This document shows, piece by piece, positions 20,875 to 32,698 of a stretch of 64,000 nt of DNA (positions within the stretch are counted from its first letter, which is position 1; the number at the start of each line of letters is the position of its first letter). The translations under genes were made by a program, and so were the position numbers. The notes under the pieces were generated by a model. The model was not told the DNA's origin. It worked only from the letters and a program-made list of their open reading frames with translations, and did not search any database. The DNA lies in the NCBI RefSeq assembly GCF_002127325.2, contig NC_035433.2:83581267-83645266 (forward strand), written 5' to 3'. Source of the DNA: Helianthus annuus (Eukaryota > Streptophyta > Magnoliopsida > Asterales > Asteraceae).

Positions 20875-22563
20875 TGATGTGTGTAAAATACAACATATAA
20901 ATCACATCAATTAAGGCATAAAACTAACCCTTTTTAAGTACTAATGTTGGAAAAAGAGTGTTTTTGTCTTCCTTTTGTATTTTCAGGATGAAATGAGCTC
21001 AAAATCACAAAAGAAGCAAAAAGACAACTAATTCTACCATAAAATACAAGAAAAGGAACAAAAGTGGACTGCCCGGACCCTCAACGGCACCTCCCAAGGC
21101 AAAGGAGAAGAAACAGAGTCTGAACACGCCCCGTGTCCAGCGAACACGGGGGCGTGCCCAGGAAGCAGCAGAAAAGACAAACTAGTAGAAGCTTCCATTG
21201 CCCACCACGGGGCCGTGTCCAGCGAGCACGGGGGCGTGGTGAAAGTACAGCATGCGCATTAATTGTAATTCGCAATTACAATTAATGAAGTGAGAGAATG
21301 TCAGACGGGCACGGGGCCGTGTCCAGCGGACACGGGGCCGTGTCCAGCCTTCTGTTCAGCCTATAAATAGAGGAGCTTGGCTTCATTCTCTCTCATCCCT
21401 TGGCACACCACCTCTCTCACACCTCATCCACCACCCACCACCACCATAACACCATCATCCACCACCATCATCCATTGTCCATCGTAGAGTGTGTGAGTCG
21501 TCTCGGGATCCAAGATTGATCGTAAGAGTTCTTGACAATCAAGGCCATGTTTGCCTAAGTCTCTTACATCACTTGGTGAAGACAAGTGTTTAGTATAATA
21601 CTTTTTATTTTTAATCTTTTGCACTTTTTATTTGGTTTTGTATTAATGACTTTAATAACTAGTTACTTATGTTGAAGGTGATCTTTCCTTATCGTTTGTC
21701 CGTGGTGTCTTGGCATTATTTTACTGTCTATATAAAATAAAAGATTTTCACCATTCATATCTCCACGGTCTATATGGAGATATGTTGGCTACCTGGTCGG
21801 GGGTTAAGGGAACGGTTTGGTAAGGGTCTTGCCCTTGTTCTGCGTTTAGAGGTCCTGCTTGGGACCTGGGTCAAATTTAGTAGGATCTCCTTCAATGCCC
21901 ATAGGTATTGGATGGCGGGGATCCAAACTCTTTGACCCCCTCATAAGTTAACTACTATTAATACTATAACCCGGCTATTTAGGACTGTATCCCTGCTGAC
22001 TCAGACTACTTAGCCGAGGGTAACGTCACCGCCAAAAGCGGGGCCTACCATAATTTGCATTAATAACTTAATTCATTATCTTTCAATAATCCGACCCTTT
22101 AGGATTGTATCCTTGCTGACTCAAACTACTGGGTTGAGGGTAACGTCTCCTTCAAAAGAGGGGCCTACTCCAATAACTAAGATAATCTCTTAAACAAGTG
22201 CAAAAGTGCGAAAATAATCAAAGGTTATACTAATACACGTGTCGGATCCAAGTGATTCATCTTGTCTATCTGTTTTTATTTTTATTTTCAGCATTTAGTT
22301 AGTTTTTATTTTTCTTAGTTTAAAACATTTTTCTAACTTTTTGATTTGATTAGACGTTGAGGATAAACCGGTACTAAAAGCTCTTGTGTCCTTTGACGAC
22401 CTCGGTATCTTACCAACACTATACTACGTCCACGATGGGTGCACTTGCCCATATGTGTGTTTAGTGTTAGTGAATATCGTGTTTTATAAATTTAAAACTT
22501 GGCTAAAAGTGTAAAAAGGGCTTAAATACTCATCAAAAATAATACTACACTTCACGCACATCA
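20875..22563 (+). repeat. E3 3' LTR
   Basis: 1689 bp, same length as the 5' copy. It carries the palindrome array at 21125-21342 and TATAAATAG at 21362-21370. Confidence 0.95.
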
Positions 22564-22568
22564 GTTAC

Positions 22569-24501
22569 ACCAACCAACACCACACAATCCATTACCACTC
22601 AAGAAGAACCAACCATTACTTTTAACCCTTCTACTACTATTCCACCATTGTCCCATTTCTTCCCGGGTGCGGGTCAATCATATTCAAACTATACCATAGC
22701 ACCAAATTCAACCATTGTTCATTCCACTTCTACTTTTAGACCTTCGAACCAGTCGAGTTTTCAATATTCGACTCTTCCATTTGGGCAATCTTCGGGAATT
22801 CAAGGAGATGGTTATGATGAGGGATATGAGTATTTTGAGGGCTATGATGAAGATGGTTATGCTTATGGAGGTGATGGGGATCAAGGAGAGTTCGGTTATA
22901 TGCAAGGTCAATCTCAAGTAATGCCAAGTGTTGGTGGAATGCCACAACAACAACAACTTATACCACAACACATTAGGCCAAGGCCACAAGGGCCACAAAT
23001 GCAACGTCCCCTACCATTGCAACAAGTTCGTCCACCGAATGTTCAACAACAATTCCAAAGACCAATTCAAAACCCACCGATGCCACAACAACAATTTCAA
23101 CAACCAATTGCACCACAAGGGCATATACCAAGACCAATGGGTCCAGTTCGTCCAAGGGGTCGGTTTGGTGTACCAAGAAGGCATCTTAGAGAACATGTGA
23201 GGGGTATTGAAGCGCACTTTAGGCCGGTGATTACTTATAATCCTTCACCGGTGGTTATTCCTCACAACAACCAAGGAAGAACTTTTGAAGTAAGGACTAA
23301 TTCCTTACAAAGTTTGCCGAAATATAAGGGTCTAGCAACGGAGGAGCCTTATTTCCATTTGGAGGCCTATGACTCAATTTGCAATACTCTTGGGGGTCAA
23401 GGTTTTTCGGCCGATGATGTCAAGTTGGTCTTATTTCAATTTTCTTTGGAGGATAAGGCAAAAAAGTGGTTCTACACATTGCCTTCAGCATCTATTTATA
23501 CTTGGGCGGAAATGCAACAAATTTTCCTAGACGAATTCTACACCGCCCAAAAGACCAATGATGCAAGAAAGGGGTTGAGGAGTTTTCAACAACAAGAAGG
23601 CGAAATGTTTCATGAAGCCTTCGAGCGCTTCAATATGATGATTAAAAATTGTCCTCATCATGGAATTGAACTTTGGGAGTTGATGAATGCCTTCCACGAG
23701 GGTTGTGTGCTGAAGATGCTCGTGATCTAATGTCAATCACAAATGGTACTTTTGGCACGAATTACGAGAATGATGATTGGGAGTTCTTGGAACAAATGGC
23801 AATTACATCGAAGAGGAAAGCTCAAGCATCAAGGAGAGCACGACCGGCCGTTACCCGAACGCAAGTGCATGCGGTTGATGATGGTAATGTTCAAACCTCT
23901 AATCAAATTTATGATGTGTGTGCTATTTGCAATGAAATAGGTCATGCGGCTGAGAATTGCCAAGGAATGGTGGAAGGGCAATATGAAGAAGTTCATGCGG
24001 TACAAGGTCAAGGAGGGGGTGGTAGAAACTATAACATGAATTCGAACACTTACCACCCCGGATTAAGGAACCACCCAAATTTCCGATATGGGAACCCTTC
24101 AAATCAAGCTAACCCGAACTTTCAAGGTAGTCAAGGTAACTTTGGTTCGCGTCAACTTTATAACAATCAAAGTGGATATAGAGGTGGAAACAACCAAGGC
24201 TATCAAAGGCAATATCAAACGGGTCAAGAACAAGGGGGTCTTCGGGTGGAAATGAGATGATGGATATGTTGAAGAGCATGCAAGCGGAAATGCAAAAGAG
24301 AAACCAAATGGATGACGCTCGCATACAAAAAGACGAGGCCCGAGACAAAGCGATTCAAACTTTGACCACCCAAATGGGTCAACTCGCAACTGAAGTGTCG
24401 GAATTGAAGAAAAACAAAGGTCAATTACCAAGCGACACTAAGGTAACCCGTCTCATAGTACTTCAAGAGGTAATAATGTTAACATTCACCATGTAAGTGT
24501 T
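22569..24501 (+). pseudogene. E2 gag, main part (frameshifted)
   Basis: Continues from 14749 once E3 is excised. A Gln/Pro-rich stretch (about 22920-23160) precedes the capsid domain (FSADDVKLVLFQFSLEDKAK near 23400). A deletion of one base near 23705 shifts the frame, which then continues with a CCHC knuckle CAICNEIGHAAENC near 23925. Further shifts occur near 24255 and between 24430 and 24500. The end flows into the protease region without its own start codon. The protein is clearly related to E1 gag. Confidence 0.87.
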
Positions 24502-25389
24502 TTGAGAAGTGGGAAAGAGTACAACACCAATCCTTCACCGGATTTGGTTGACGGGGTGGTTGAAGATATAACGGGTCAAGATAGTGAGGAAGAAAATGAA
24601 CCACCTATTATTGCTTCTAAAAAACCCAATTTTGAAAAACCCGAAATTAATAAGGACAAAGAGAATAAAAATGAAGATGAGGGATCTAGTCAAGTACCAT
24701 TTCCCTCGGCTTTATTGGATCCGGGTAAGAAAAATTTCATTTCAAAACGGGGTCCTCAAAAGGAGGAAATGTGGGAGGTTTTTAAACAAGTCAAAATTAA
24801 TCTTCCTTTGCTCGAAGCAATTAAACAGGTACCCGCTTACGCCAAGTTCTTAAAAGAGTTGTGTACCCAAAAGAGGCAACAAAAAGTGCCTAAATTGGTA
24901 GACTTGACGGAGCGGGTAAGTGCGGTCTTGAAAGGAGATCTTCCTCCTAAGCTACAAGATCCGGGAACGCCTCTCATAAATATCCAAGTTGCAAATTTTC
25001 AAACTGCAAGGGCGTTATTGGATCTTGGAGCCGGAGTAAGTATCCTACCGGGGGGGTTATATGACCAATACGATTTTGGTCCATTGATACGGGTTGAGAC
25101 AACGGTAGTGTTAGCCGATTTGTCTCATAAACTTCCTCGGGGTATTGTACGGGATGTGATAGTTAAGGTTGACGAGTTTTATTATCCCGTGGATTTTCTT
25201 GTGCTATATTACTCATCCGCGGACCCAATTCAACAACAAAATGTTATTTTGGGTCGGCCGTTTTTAAACACCGCACATGCCGTTATTGATTGTCGATATG
25301 GTACGGTCGACATGACATTCGGTAATAGAAAGATGAGATTAAATGTTTTTACTAACGGTACTAACGTTTATAGTGATGAGTGCTTCTAG
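24502..25389 (+). pseudogene. E2 aspartic protease region
   Basis: Part of the gag-pol reading. The active site ALLDLGAGVSILP lies near 25015, followed by VILGRPFLNTAH near 25245, the usual retropepsin pair of motifs in Gypsy elements. The apparent first codon is a TTG within a continuing frame, so this is not an independent gene. The stop at 25387-25389 separates it by a frame change from the reverse transcriptase frame that overlaps from 25380. Confidence 0.85.
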
Positions 25390-27856
25390 CAGATTTCATA
25401 GATGGATACGATCCGAAGGAGTTCGAGGAAGAAATTTTGGGTTCTTGTGTTTATGACGTGTCTTTGCAGGTTCATGCATGTGAGTTTGAGATGGAAGAGA
25501 AAGAGCAAGAAGCTCTTGCGGTGAAAGAAGGAAGACAGCCATGGACCCACCAAACCGACACTCTACTGGTGGAAATTGATTCGGGCACAAAGCCTTCTTT
25601 GGAATGTCCACCAAGTGTGGAATTGAAAGAGCTACCAAAGCGTTTAAAGTATGCATTTCTGGGGGAGAATGACACCTTACCGGTGATCATTGCTTCCAAT
25701 TTAGCGGTAGCTCAAGAAGAGGAGTTGATACGGGTGTTGAAGGCTCACAAGGCGGCAATTGGGTGGACGATAGCCGATTTAAAAGGTATTATTCCATCCA
25801 TTGTAATGCACAAAATCATTACAAGCGAGGATGCTAAGCCGACCCGTGAAACACAAAGAAGGTTGAATCTGAATTTGAGAGAGGTGGTCAAGAAGGAAGT
25901 TATCAAGTGGTTAGATGCGGGGATCATTTATCCCATTTCGGACAGTGCGTGGGTAAGTCCGACTCAGGTAGTGCCAAAAAAATCCGGCATCCAGGTAATA
26001 AAAGACGAGCAAGGTGAGCAAATTGCCACCCGATCGGTCACCGGGTGGCGAGTTTGCATTGATTATAGAAAATTAAATGCCGCTACCTTCAAAGACCATT
26101 TCCCGTTACCCTTCATTGACCAAATAATTGAAAAACTTTCCGGTCAAAAATACTATTGTTTTTTGGATGGGTACTCGGGATATAACCAAATTGCTATTCA
26201 CCCGGACGACCAACACAAAACCACGTTTACATGCCCATATGGTACATTTGCTTTTCGGCGAATGCCATTTGGACTATGTAACGCCCCCGCCACGTTCCAA
26301 AGATGTATGATGAGTATATTTTCGGACATGGTCGGGGAATCTCTTGAAGTGTTTATGGATGATTTTTCCATTTTGGCCCAAGTTTTGACTCTTGTCTTGA
26401 TAAATTAGAAAAAGTTTTAAAAAGGTGTGTTGAGACAAACTTGGTGCTAAGTTGGGAAAAGAGCCATTTCATGGTTCAAGAGGGTATTGTGTTGGGGCAC
26501 GTGATATCGGACCGGGGAATGGAGGTAGACAAAGCAAAAATTCGGGTAATTTCATCTCTACCCCCACCAAAAAATGTTAAGGGGGTGAGATCATTTTTGG
26601 GACACGCGGGGTTCTATAGAAGGTTTATTAACGGTTTTAGTGTAATTACAAAACCTTTATGCAACTTATTATTGAAAGATGTTCCATTTGATTTTACTGA
26701 CGAATGTTTGCAAGCGTTTCATGTATTGAAGGAACAGTTGGTGAAGGCTCCTATCTTGCAACCACCGGATTGGTCAAAGCCGTTCGAGATTATGTGTGAC
26801 GCTAGCGACATGACCATTGGAGCGGTTTTGGGTCAAAGGGTCGATAAGAAGCCGGTGGTGATCTATTATGCAAGTAAAACTTTGTTCGAGGCGCAACTGA
26901 ATTACACCACGACCGGAAAAGAATTATTAGCGGTGGTGTATGCCTTGGACAAGTTCAGATCCTACATTTGGGGGAGCAAGGTGATCGTGTATTCGGATCA
27001 TAGTGTGGTCTGATATTTAATGGAAAAGAAAGATGCAAAGCCCCGGTTGATTCGTTGGGTGCTTTTGTTTCAAGAGTTCGATCTCGAGATTCGGGACAAA
27101 AGGGGATGTGAAAATGTTGTAGTGGATCATTTGTCCTGGATCCCATTGGAAGGTGTTGATGACCCGAGTGAAATTAATGAATGGTTTCCCGATGAGCAAT
27201 TGTTAGCCGTTTCTACTTTTGTTGCACCTTGGTATGCCCATTACGTGAACTATTTGGCCAAGGGTGCAATTCCGAATCATTGGACGAAGAAGAGACGACA
27301 ACAATTTCTTAGTCAAGTGAAACAGTATATTTGGGATGAACCGGATTTGTTTAAAATCGGACCCGATCAAGTGATACGAAGATGTGTTCCCGAAACTGAA
27401 ATTTTAGAGATTTTGACCCATGCTCATTCATCGGCATGTGGAGGGCATTTTAGTGGGAACAAGACGGGTTATCGGGTGTTATCTAGTGGGTTTTATTGGC
27501 CCACAATTTTCAAGGATTCCTGCGAGTATGCCCGAAATTGCATAAATTGTCAAAGAGTGGGAAGCATTTCGAAGCGGGATGAAATGCCGTTACAACCAAT
27601 TTTGGTGGTGGAGGTATTTGATGTTTGGGGAATAGACTTCATGGGTCCTTTTCCAAACTCAAATGGTTTTTTATATATATTGGTTGCAGTTGATTTCGTT
27701 TTAAAATGGATTGAAGCTATTGCTACGAGGACCAACGATCACTCTGTTGTATGTAAGTTTGTGCAATCCAATATTTTTGCTCGATTCGGTGTACCTAGGG
27801 TGATAATAAGTGATGGCGGTTCACATTTCAAAAACTTCAATTTTGGGAATTGTTAA
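25380..27856 (+). pseudogene. E2 reverse transcriptase, RNase H and integrase core
   Basis: Reverse transcriptase shows RVCIDYRKLNAATFKDHFPL, FRRMPFGLCNAPATFQRCM and the catalytic FMDDFS near 26355. A frameshift follows at about 26370, then RNase H with MCDASDMTIGAVLGQ near 26790 and TTTGKELLAVVYALDKFRSY near 26910. A TGA at 27011-27013 interrupts, then the same region continues with the integrase zinc finger ([10 protein letters not shown] and CINCQRVG, 27420-27560) and core Asp residues in WGIDFMGPF and ISDGGSHF. The frame breaks again near 27850. The order protease, reverse transcriptase, RNase H, integrase is the Gypsy order. Confidence 0.9.
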
Positions 27857-28537
27857 AAAGATACAACGTGAATCACCGTGTTGCTACACCGTACCATCCG
27901 CAAACGAGTGGTCAAGTTGAAGTGTCCAACCGTGAATTAAGGAGATTCTTATGAAGACGGTGAGAACGGATAGAAAAGATTGGTCAAGAAAGCTTGATGA
28001 TGCGTTGTGGGCTTATCGAACGGCCTACAAAACTCCACTTGATACAACTCCTTATCGAATGGTGTACGAAAAAGGGTGCCATTTGCCTATGGATTTAGCA
28101 CATCAGGCATATTGGGCGATTAAAACGGTGAATGCAAATTATGACGAAGCGGGTCGAGTGCGAAAACTACAATTGAATGAGATTGAGGAAATACGGGATC
28201 AAGCCTAGGAGTGTCATCCGCATACAAAGACAAACTGAAGAAAGTTCATGATGCAAAAATAAAGAAAAAGAACTTCGAAGTGGGTCAAAAGGTGTGGTTG
28301 TACAACTCAAGGTTGAAGATGTTTGCGGGAAAACTCAAGAGCAAGTGGATGGGTCCTTACGTCATTCGAATAGTGGGGAGGTTTGGAGATGTTGATATAC
28401 AAGATGAAAAAACAAATAAACAACAAACGGTGAACGGGCATCGGCTCAAACCGTATTTGGAAGGTAACGACATCAACAATCTCGAGCTCGACAAAGTGGG
28501 TTACATTCTACGCCCATGGGATGACGAAGAAACTTGA
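27857..28537 (+). pseudogene. E2 integrase C-terminal part
   Basis: After the frame change the core Glu is in [10 protein letters not shown] near 27915, then a stop at 27952-27954 and an open stretch with [17 protein letters not shown] and HQAYWAIK, a pattern typical of the Athila/Tat group. A further frameshift near 28205 leads to the last frame, with KSKWMGPYVIR, a GPY/F-type module that helps target integration. The frame ends at 28537. Confidence 0.87.
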
Positions 28538-29705
28538 AAGAGGCCTAGGTTTGGTGTTTGTACATAGTTAGTTTAGTTTGTTTTGGTTTGAATAAGCTCC
28601 GTTTAAAACCGGTGTTTGAAACAAGTGTGGGGAAATTTTTACGAATTTCCCGAACATAGTGTTGAGGACAACACGGGTTTTTAACGGGGGGTAGGGTGAT
28701 AATTTTCATGTTTTCAAAAATTTAGATAAACGATAAAAATTATTAAGTTTCAATAAAAAAAAACATAAAACAAAAACCATAACAATTTTCATGAAAAAGG
28801 ATTTTTGGTCCCCCTCATCGTCCAGTACTCGCCGTAAGCTACGGTGGGGGGCGTAGCTTACGGCGGCTCACCAATAAAAACAACCTTACGATAGTTACCT
28901 ACTGACCTACGGCGCCCCATTTTCACCAGTTCTTGCCGTGACCTATGGCAAGGTGTCGTAGGCTACGGCGCCGAGTGAAGCAAAGTGGTCCCTTCGGCCA
29001 GCGTTACACATATATAAAAAAACCCGAAAATTTATTAATAATAATAATAAAACAACTAACAACAACTTTTCACCTATCCCTATCCACATATCGTTCATCA
29101 TACCCAACCACACAACTTGTCTCTTTCTTCTTCTTTCTCTAGAACCCTAGCCCACCATAACCACAAACCTCCACATCTTCATCATATCTTAACCAAATCA
29201 AGTGATTTTTGGGTCATTTTTGACTAAAATTTCACAAGCATTCTGATTTTGGGTAAAGATTTGGAAGAAAACCACATACTCTTGGTCGATTTTTGGACCG
29301 TAGGAGCCGAAAATTTGGGGCTTTTTGTGGGGTGGTGTTTTAAAGTGAAATGCTTACTATTCTCATCTTCTACAACACTAAGGAATGCAATTTCTTGTCA
29401 TTCTTTGAAGTACATTGAGGTTTGTAAGTTTTCATTATGTTTTTGCTTACACACTTGCTTGTATGATATAGATGGTAGGATTTTGTGAACCATTGAATGT
29501 ATGGGTATAAATGTGTTTGATGTCTAGTGAAAGTTTTTAGAAAAATTCTGAATTATAGGGGACATCATGCCGAAATTTTGCTTGAAAGAATGAAATTTTG
29601 GTTTTTGCACACTTATACCCATAACATTAAGCAAGTGTGTGGAAGAGTGAGAAGTTAAACTAACTTGAATTGTTTTGTGTGGTTGGTTTGTGAATTTGTG
29701 TAGAT
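28538..29705 (+). other. E2 spacer between pol and 3' ORF
   Basis: Non-coding. It contains a polypurine-like AAGTGTGGGG at 28622, a hairpin GTGTTG-AGGA-CAACAC (28659-28674), an array of palindrome pairs (28831-28967) and a pyrimidine-rich leader with an AGAACCCTAG motif near 29141 that may belong to a transcript for the downstream ORF. Confidence 0.7.
28831..28967. repeat. E2 internal palindrome array
   Basis: The first pair, CGTAAGCTACG (28833-28843) and CGTAGCTTACG (28852-28862), has centres 19 bp apart as in the LTR. A middle pair (about 28883-28912) is degenerate. The third is CGTGACCTATG (28937-28947) with CGTAGGCTACG (28957-28967). Confidence 0.75.
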
Positions 29706-31436
29706 ATGGTGACGAAAAACGGAAAAGTAGTTGCAAGTTCGTCTAACGAGCCTCAAGGGGAAGATGTACAACAAAAGAGGAGGAGATTGACACGGATAGG
29801 CGACCCGGACTCGGAGGAGGATGCACCTCCAAGGGGTCCGAAGCTGGATTGGACATCCAGTTCATTGCTAGACCAACCCGCGGAATGGAGAGAGGATTTA
29901 TTTCACGAACAAATGAACAAGTTAAAACAAAGGGGTGAAGCATTTATTTGTGAAAAGGAAATCCGTGAAGCTGATTTTGGGCCGTATGGGATAACGGAAA
30001 AGTTCAAGGAATTGGGTTGGGGTGCAGCTTTGAAGTGTTATGATGGCGAGGTGAAGAAGATGTATGACACTCAGATTCAAGAATGGGTGGCCTCACTCGA
30101 ATGTCCCCCGTTTAAGGCCCCAAGCAAGATGAGGCTCGTTGGATGGTGTAATGGGGTAAAAGTTGAGATGTCTTATGATTCTTTGCGATGAATAGCAAAG
30201 TTTGACGACGGACCATCCAATGAATACATCTACCCAAGCCTCAAAGATCTCTATCATGAGCCCGAAAAGCATCCTCAATGGCAAAATTTGCTTGATTACC
30301 TTTTCCTTCTGGGCACGACACATGGGAAGTTGTATAGACGCAACTTGAGAATGGAAGCAAAGTTGTTGTTGACATTGTGCATGTACAATGTCATCCCGAG
30401 GCAGGGTGACAAGATGGAGGTTCGGTTTCAAGAGGTGCCGATCCTGTATATGATGATGCATGGTTCTCCTAAGGTTCCCTTCCGATTTCTAGTGTTGAAC
30501 AACATCTGGTTGAGCAGAAATAGTGGAGAAAGAAAGATTGTGCCTCATTGCCGGTTGATCACGGCGTTGCTAAAAAAATATGGGGCAATTAAAGGCGATG
30601 AAAAAGGTTCTTACAAGAGGTTTAGACCATTTGACCTTAAGAATCTGAGGCCAGGATGGGTTTACACGGAATCGGAGAGGTATCATAAGTTGAAAACAGA
30701 TGGGAGAAGGTGGAGAGCGTTGAAGGTGGATGCGAGACTGTTACGATCGGGTGAGGCCGATGAGCCCGAAAAGACAGATGACGAAGTTAGTGGTGATGAC
30801 GACTACCGTGAAGACACGTTCATGGTTGATGCTCAGGTAGGGGGTGCTGGTCCGACGGGAGTTCAGGGAGCCGGTGTACAATCTGGTTATGTGGGGAGTG
30901 CATTTGATTATGCACAGCAGGCCTATGATCCCTATTGGGCCCATTCGGGGAATATGGGCCAGATTATTGAATAGAGGCGGCCACCCACTTTTGGCGGCTG
31001 GAGTGAACAAAACCAAATGCTCTTTGATCAACAAACTTTTATAGGTGCTAGCGTGGAAAGAGCTATTAAACGGAGCTACGACAGAAATGAGCAATGGAAC
31101 CGTGCCCATATGTATGCCCATGAGGAAGAAGTGAACAATCGCTACCTGGATGATCGCCAGAGACGCGTGCATGATCTGTGGCATGCGGGCCAACCACTTG
31201 AAGCGGATCCGCCTATTGTGGACTATACCACATTGCCACCGTATGATGGTAGTGTGTCATACCCCACCCCACCATTGCATCATTCTCAGTGGGTGGATCC
31301 ACACGCCATAAGTTATCAACAGGCGAATCCAAGTGGTGATCAAGGTGGTAGCAGTAGCAGTGGAGCATTTGGTTTTGGTGAGTGGAATGATATGATGACA
31401 TCCATCTTCGGGCCTCCACAGCCGAAGTACTACTAG
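29706..31436 (+). pseudogene. E2 3' ORF (env position), two internal stops
   Basis: One frame of 577 codons runs from the ATG at 29706 to TAG at 31434-31436 with only two internal stops, TGA at 30189-30191 and TAG at 30972-30974. It has a basic start (KRRRLTRIGD), a conserved central region (DYLFLLGTTHGKLYRRNL, VPFRFLVLNNIWL), an acidic stretch after 30760 and a Gly/Tyr/Pro-rich tail. It sits where Athila elements carry an env-like or accessory ORF. I see no signal peptide and no membrane segment, so a surface protein is not supported. It may belong to an Athila ORF family, but this needs a profile search. Function unknown. Confidence 0.75.
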
Positions 31437-32698
31437 CCAGGTCGTATCTTGCTCCTTTGTACATTTTTGTATATGTTAATTTAGTATGTTTATGTCATGG
31501 TTGGGAGGTTGGGTGGTGTTTGATGTTGATATGTTTGTTGGGGTGTGAAAGTTGGTGGTGTTTTTAGTTATAAATAAAATAAAAAAAATACAAAAAGAAA
31601 CTTGGGATTTGAGATTATTAGCGGAAGCTAATGTTATTGGTTTAAAGCGATCCTTTTCCTCAAAACCATACATTGGGACAATGTATCCCAAGTGTGGGGA
31701 TGGGGGAAATTTTTGAGAATTTTAAATTTTTTGTAAACCCAAGCGAAAATTGTCAAAAATTTGAAAACTTGATATTGTTCCATTTGACACACCGACACCC
31801 ATTCCTAGTCTTTTCTTGGAGAGAATGTGAGCCACATATGATTGTTATTGATATTTCTTTGTTTAAGTGGCGGTGTGTGTAGTGTGTTAATAGAACTTGT
31901 GTGCGAATCCTTGATAAATCCTAGAGTTAGCATGCTTTTGGAAATGATAGGGGACTTTTAGGTAGCCTCGTCTAGATGTGTGAGAGTGCGGGATTGGTGG
32001 GTTGGGCCTCATTCTTTACATATATGAGCTTGGTATTGTGAGGGGTGGGGGTTTGGTCCTTAGAAAGCCATGTTTGAGCCTTAGACCATTCGGTTGTGAC
32101 CCAAGCCTACTTCCTATAAAATTTTACCTATTGAGATGACCCGGTTTAGGGAATTTAGTATGTAGTGTTGATGTTCTTGTATATATTATTGAAGTTTGAT
32201 GTATTGAAAAAAAAAGAGGAGAAAAATATGAGAAAATACAAAAAGAAGAATTTAGTTGCGATAGTAGTTGAAAAGAAAAGAAAAGGTTGAGGATGTTGTG
32301 TACATAGTTGATGTGTGCTTTGTTTAGTAGTGGAAATAAAAAACCGGGTCGAATCAATGAGCTACTTTCACATTCCCACTTTTTCCTACCTTTGCACCTA
32401 GCCCCGTTACAACCCGTAAGTTCCTTTGATTCAAAAGCATGCTAGATATTTGTTAGGAGGAAACTTGATTTTTATACAACCTTATTGTCGCACATACACA
32501 CACATGCATTGAGTGGTTTAGCATTATGTGCTAATATTTCTTGTCACCGAGAGTTTTGAGAGGGGTGTGTCTTGAGGTATGGTTGAAAGTTAGTAGGAGG
32601 ACGACACATTTTAGCTTGGGTTGCATGATTGATCGCTTGTGTTGGAAATAGTTTTTGAATGGGTTGCTTGGGACAAGCAACGGGTAAGTGTGGGGATG
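31437..32698 (+). other. E2 3' non-coding region
   Basis: No gene. It holds two hairpin/polypurine modules: ATACATTG-GGA-CAATGTAT (31668-31686) before AAGTGTGGGGATGGGGG, and GTTGCTTG-GGA-CAAGCAAC (32663-32681) before AAGTGTGGGGATG, the latter directly at the LTR. The sequence between is AT-rich with a long A/G-rich run near 32205-32290. Confidence 0.8.

Larger units (their letters stand above)
14750..22563 (+). mobile_element. E3: gag-protease-only Gypsy element, recent
   Basis: 7814 bp. The LTRs are 14750-16438 and 20875-22563, both exactly 1689 bp, and the target duplication GTTAC (14745-14749 and 22564-22568) is perfect. Inside are a tRNA-Asp primer site, a leader with palindromes, one intact 743-codon gag-protease frame and about 1.8 kb of non-coding sequence. 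No pol domains are present. This is the layout described for TR-GAG elements in plants. E3 would need reverse transcriptase and integrase from another element. Confidence 0.95.
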
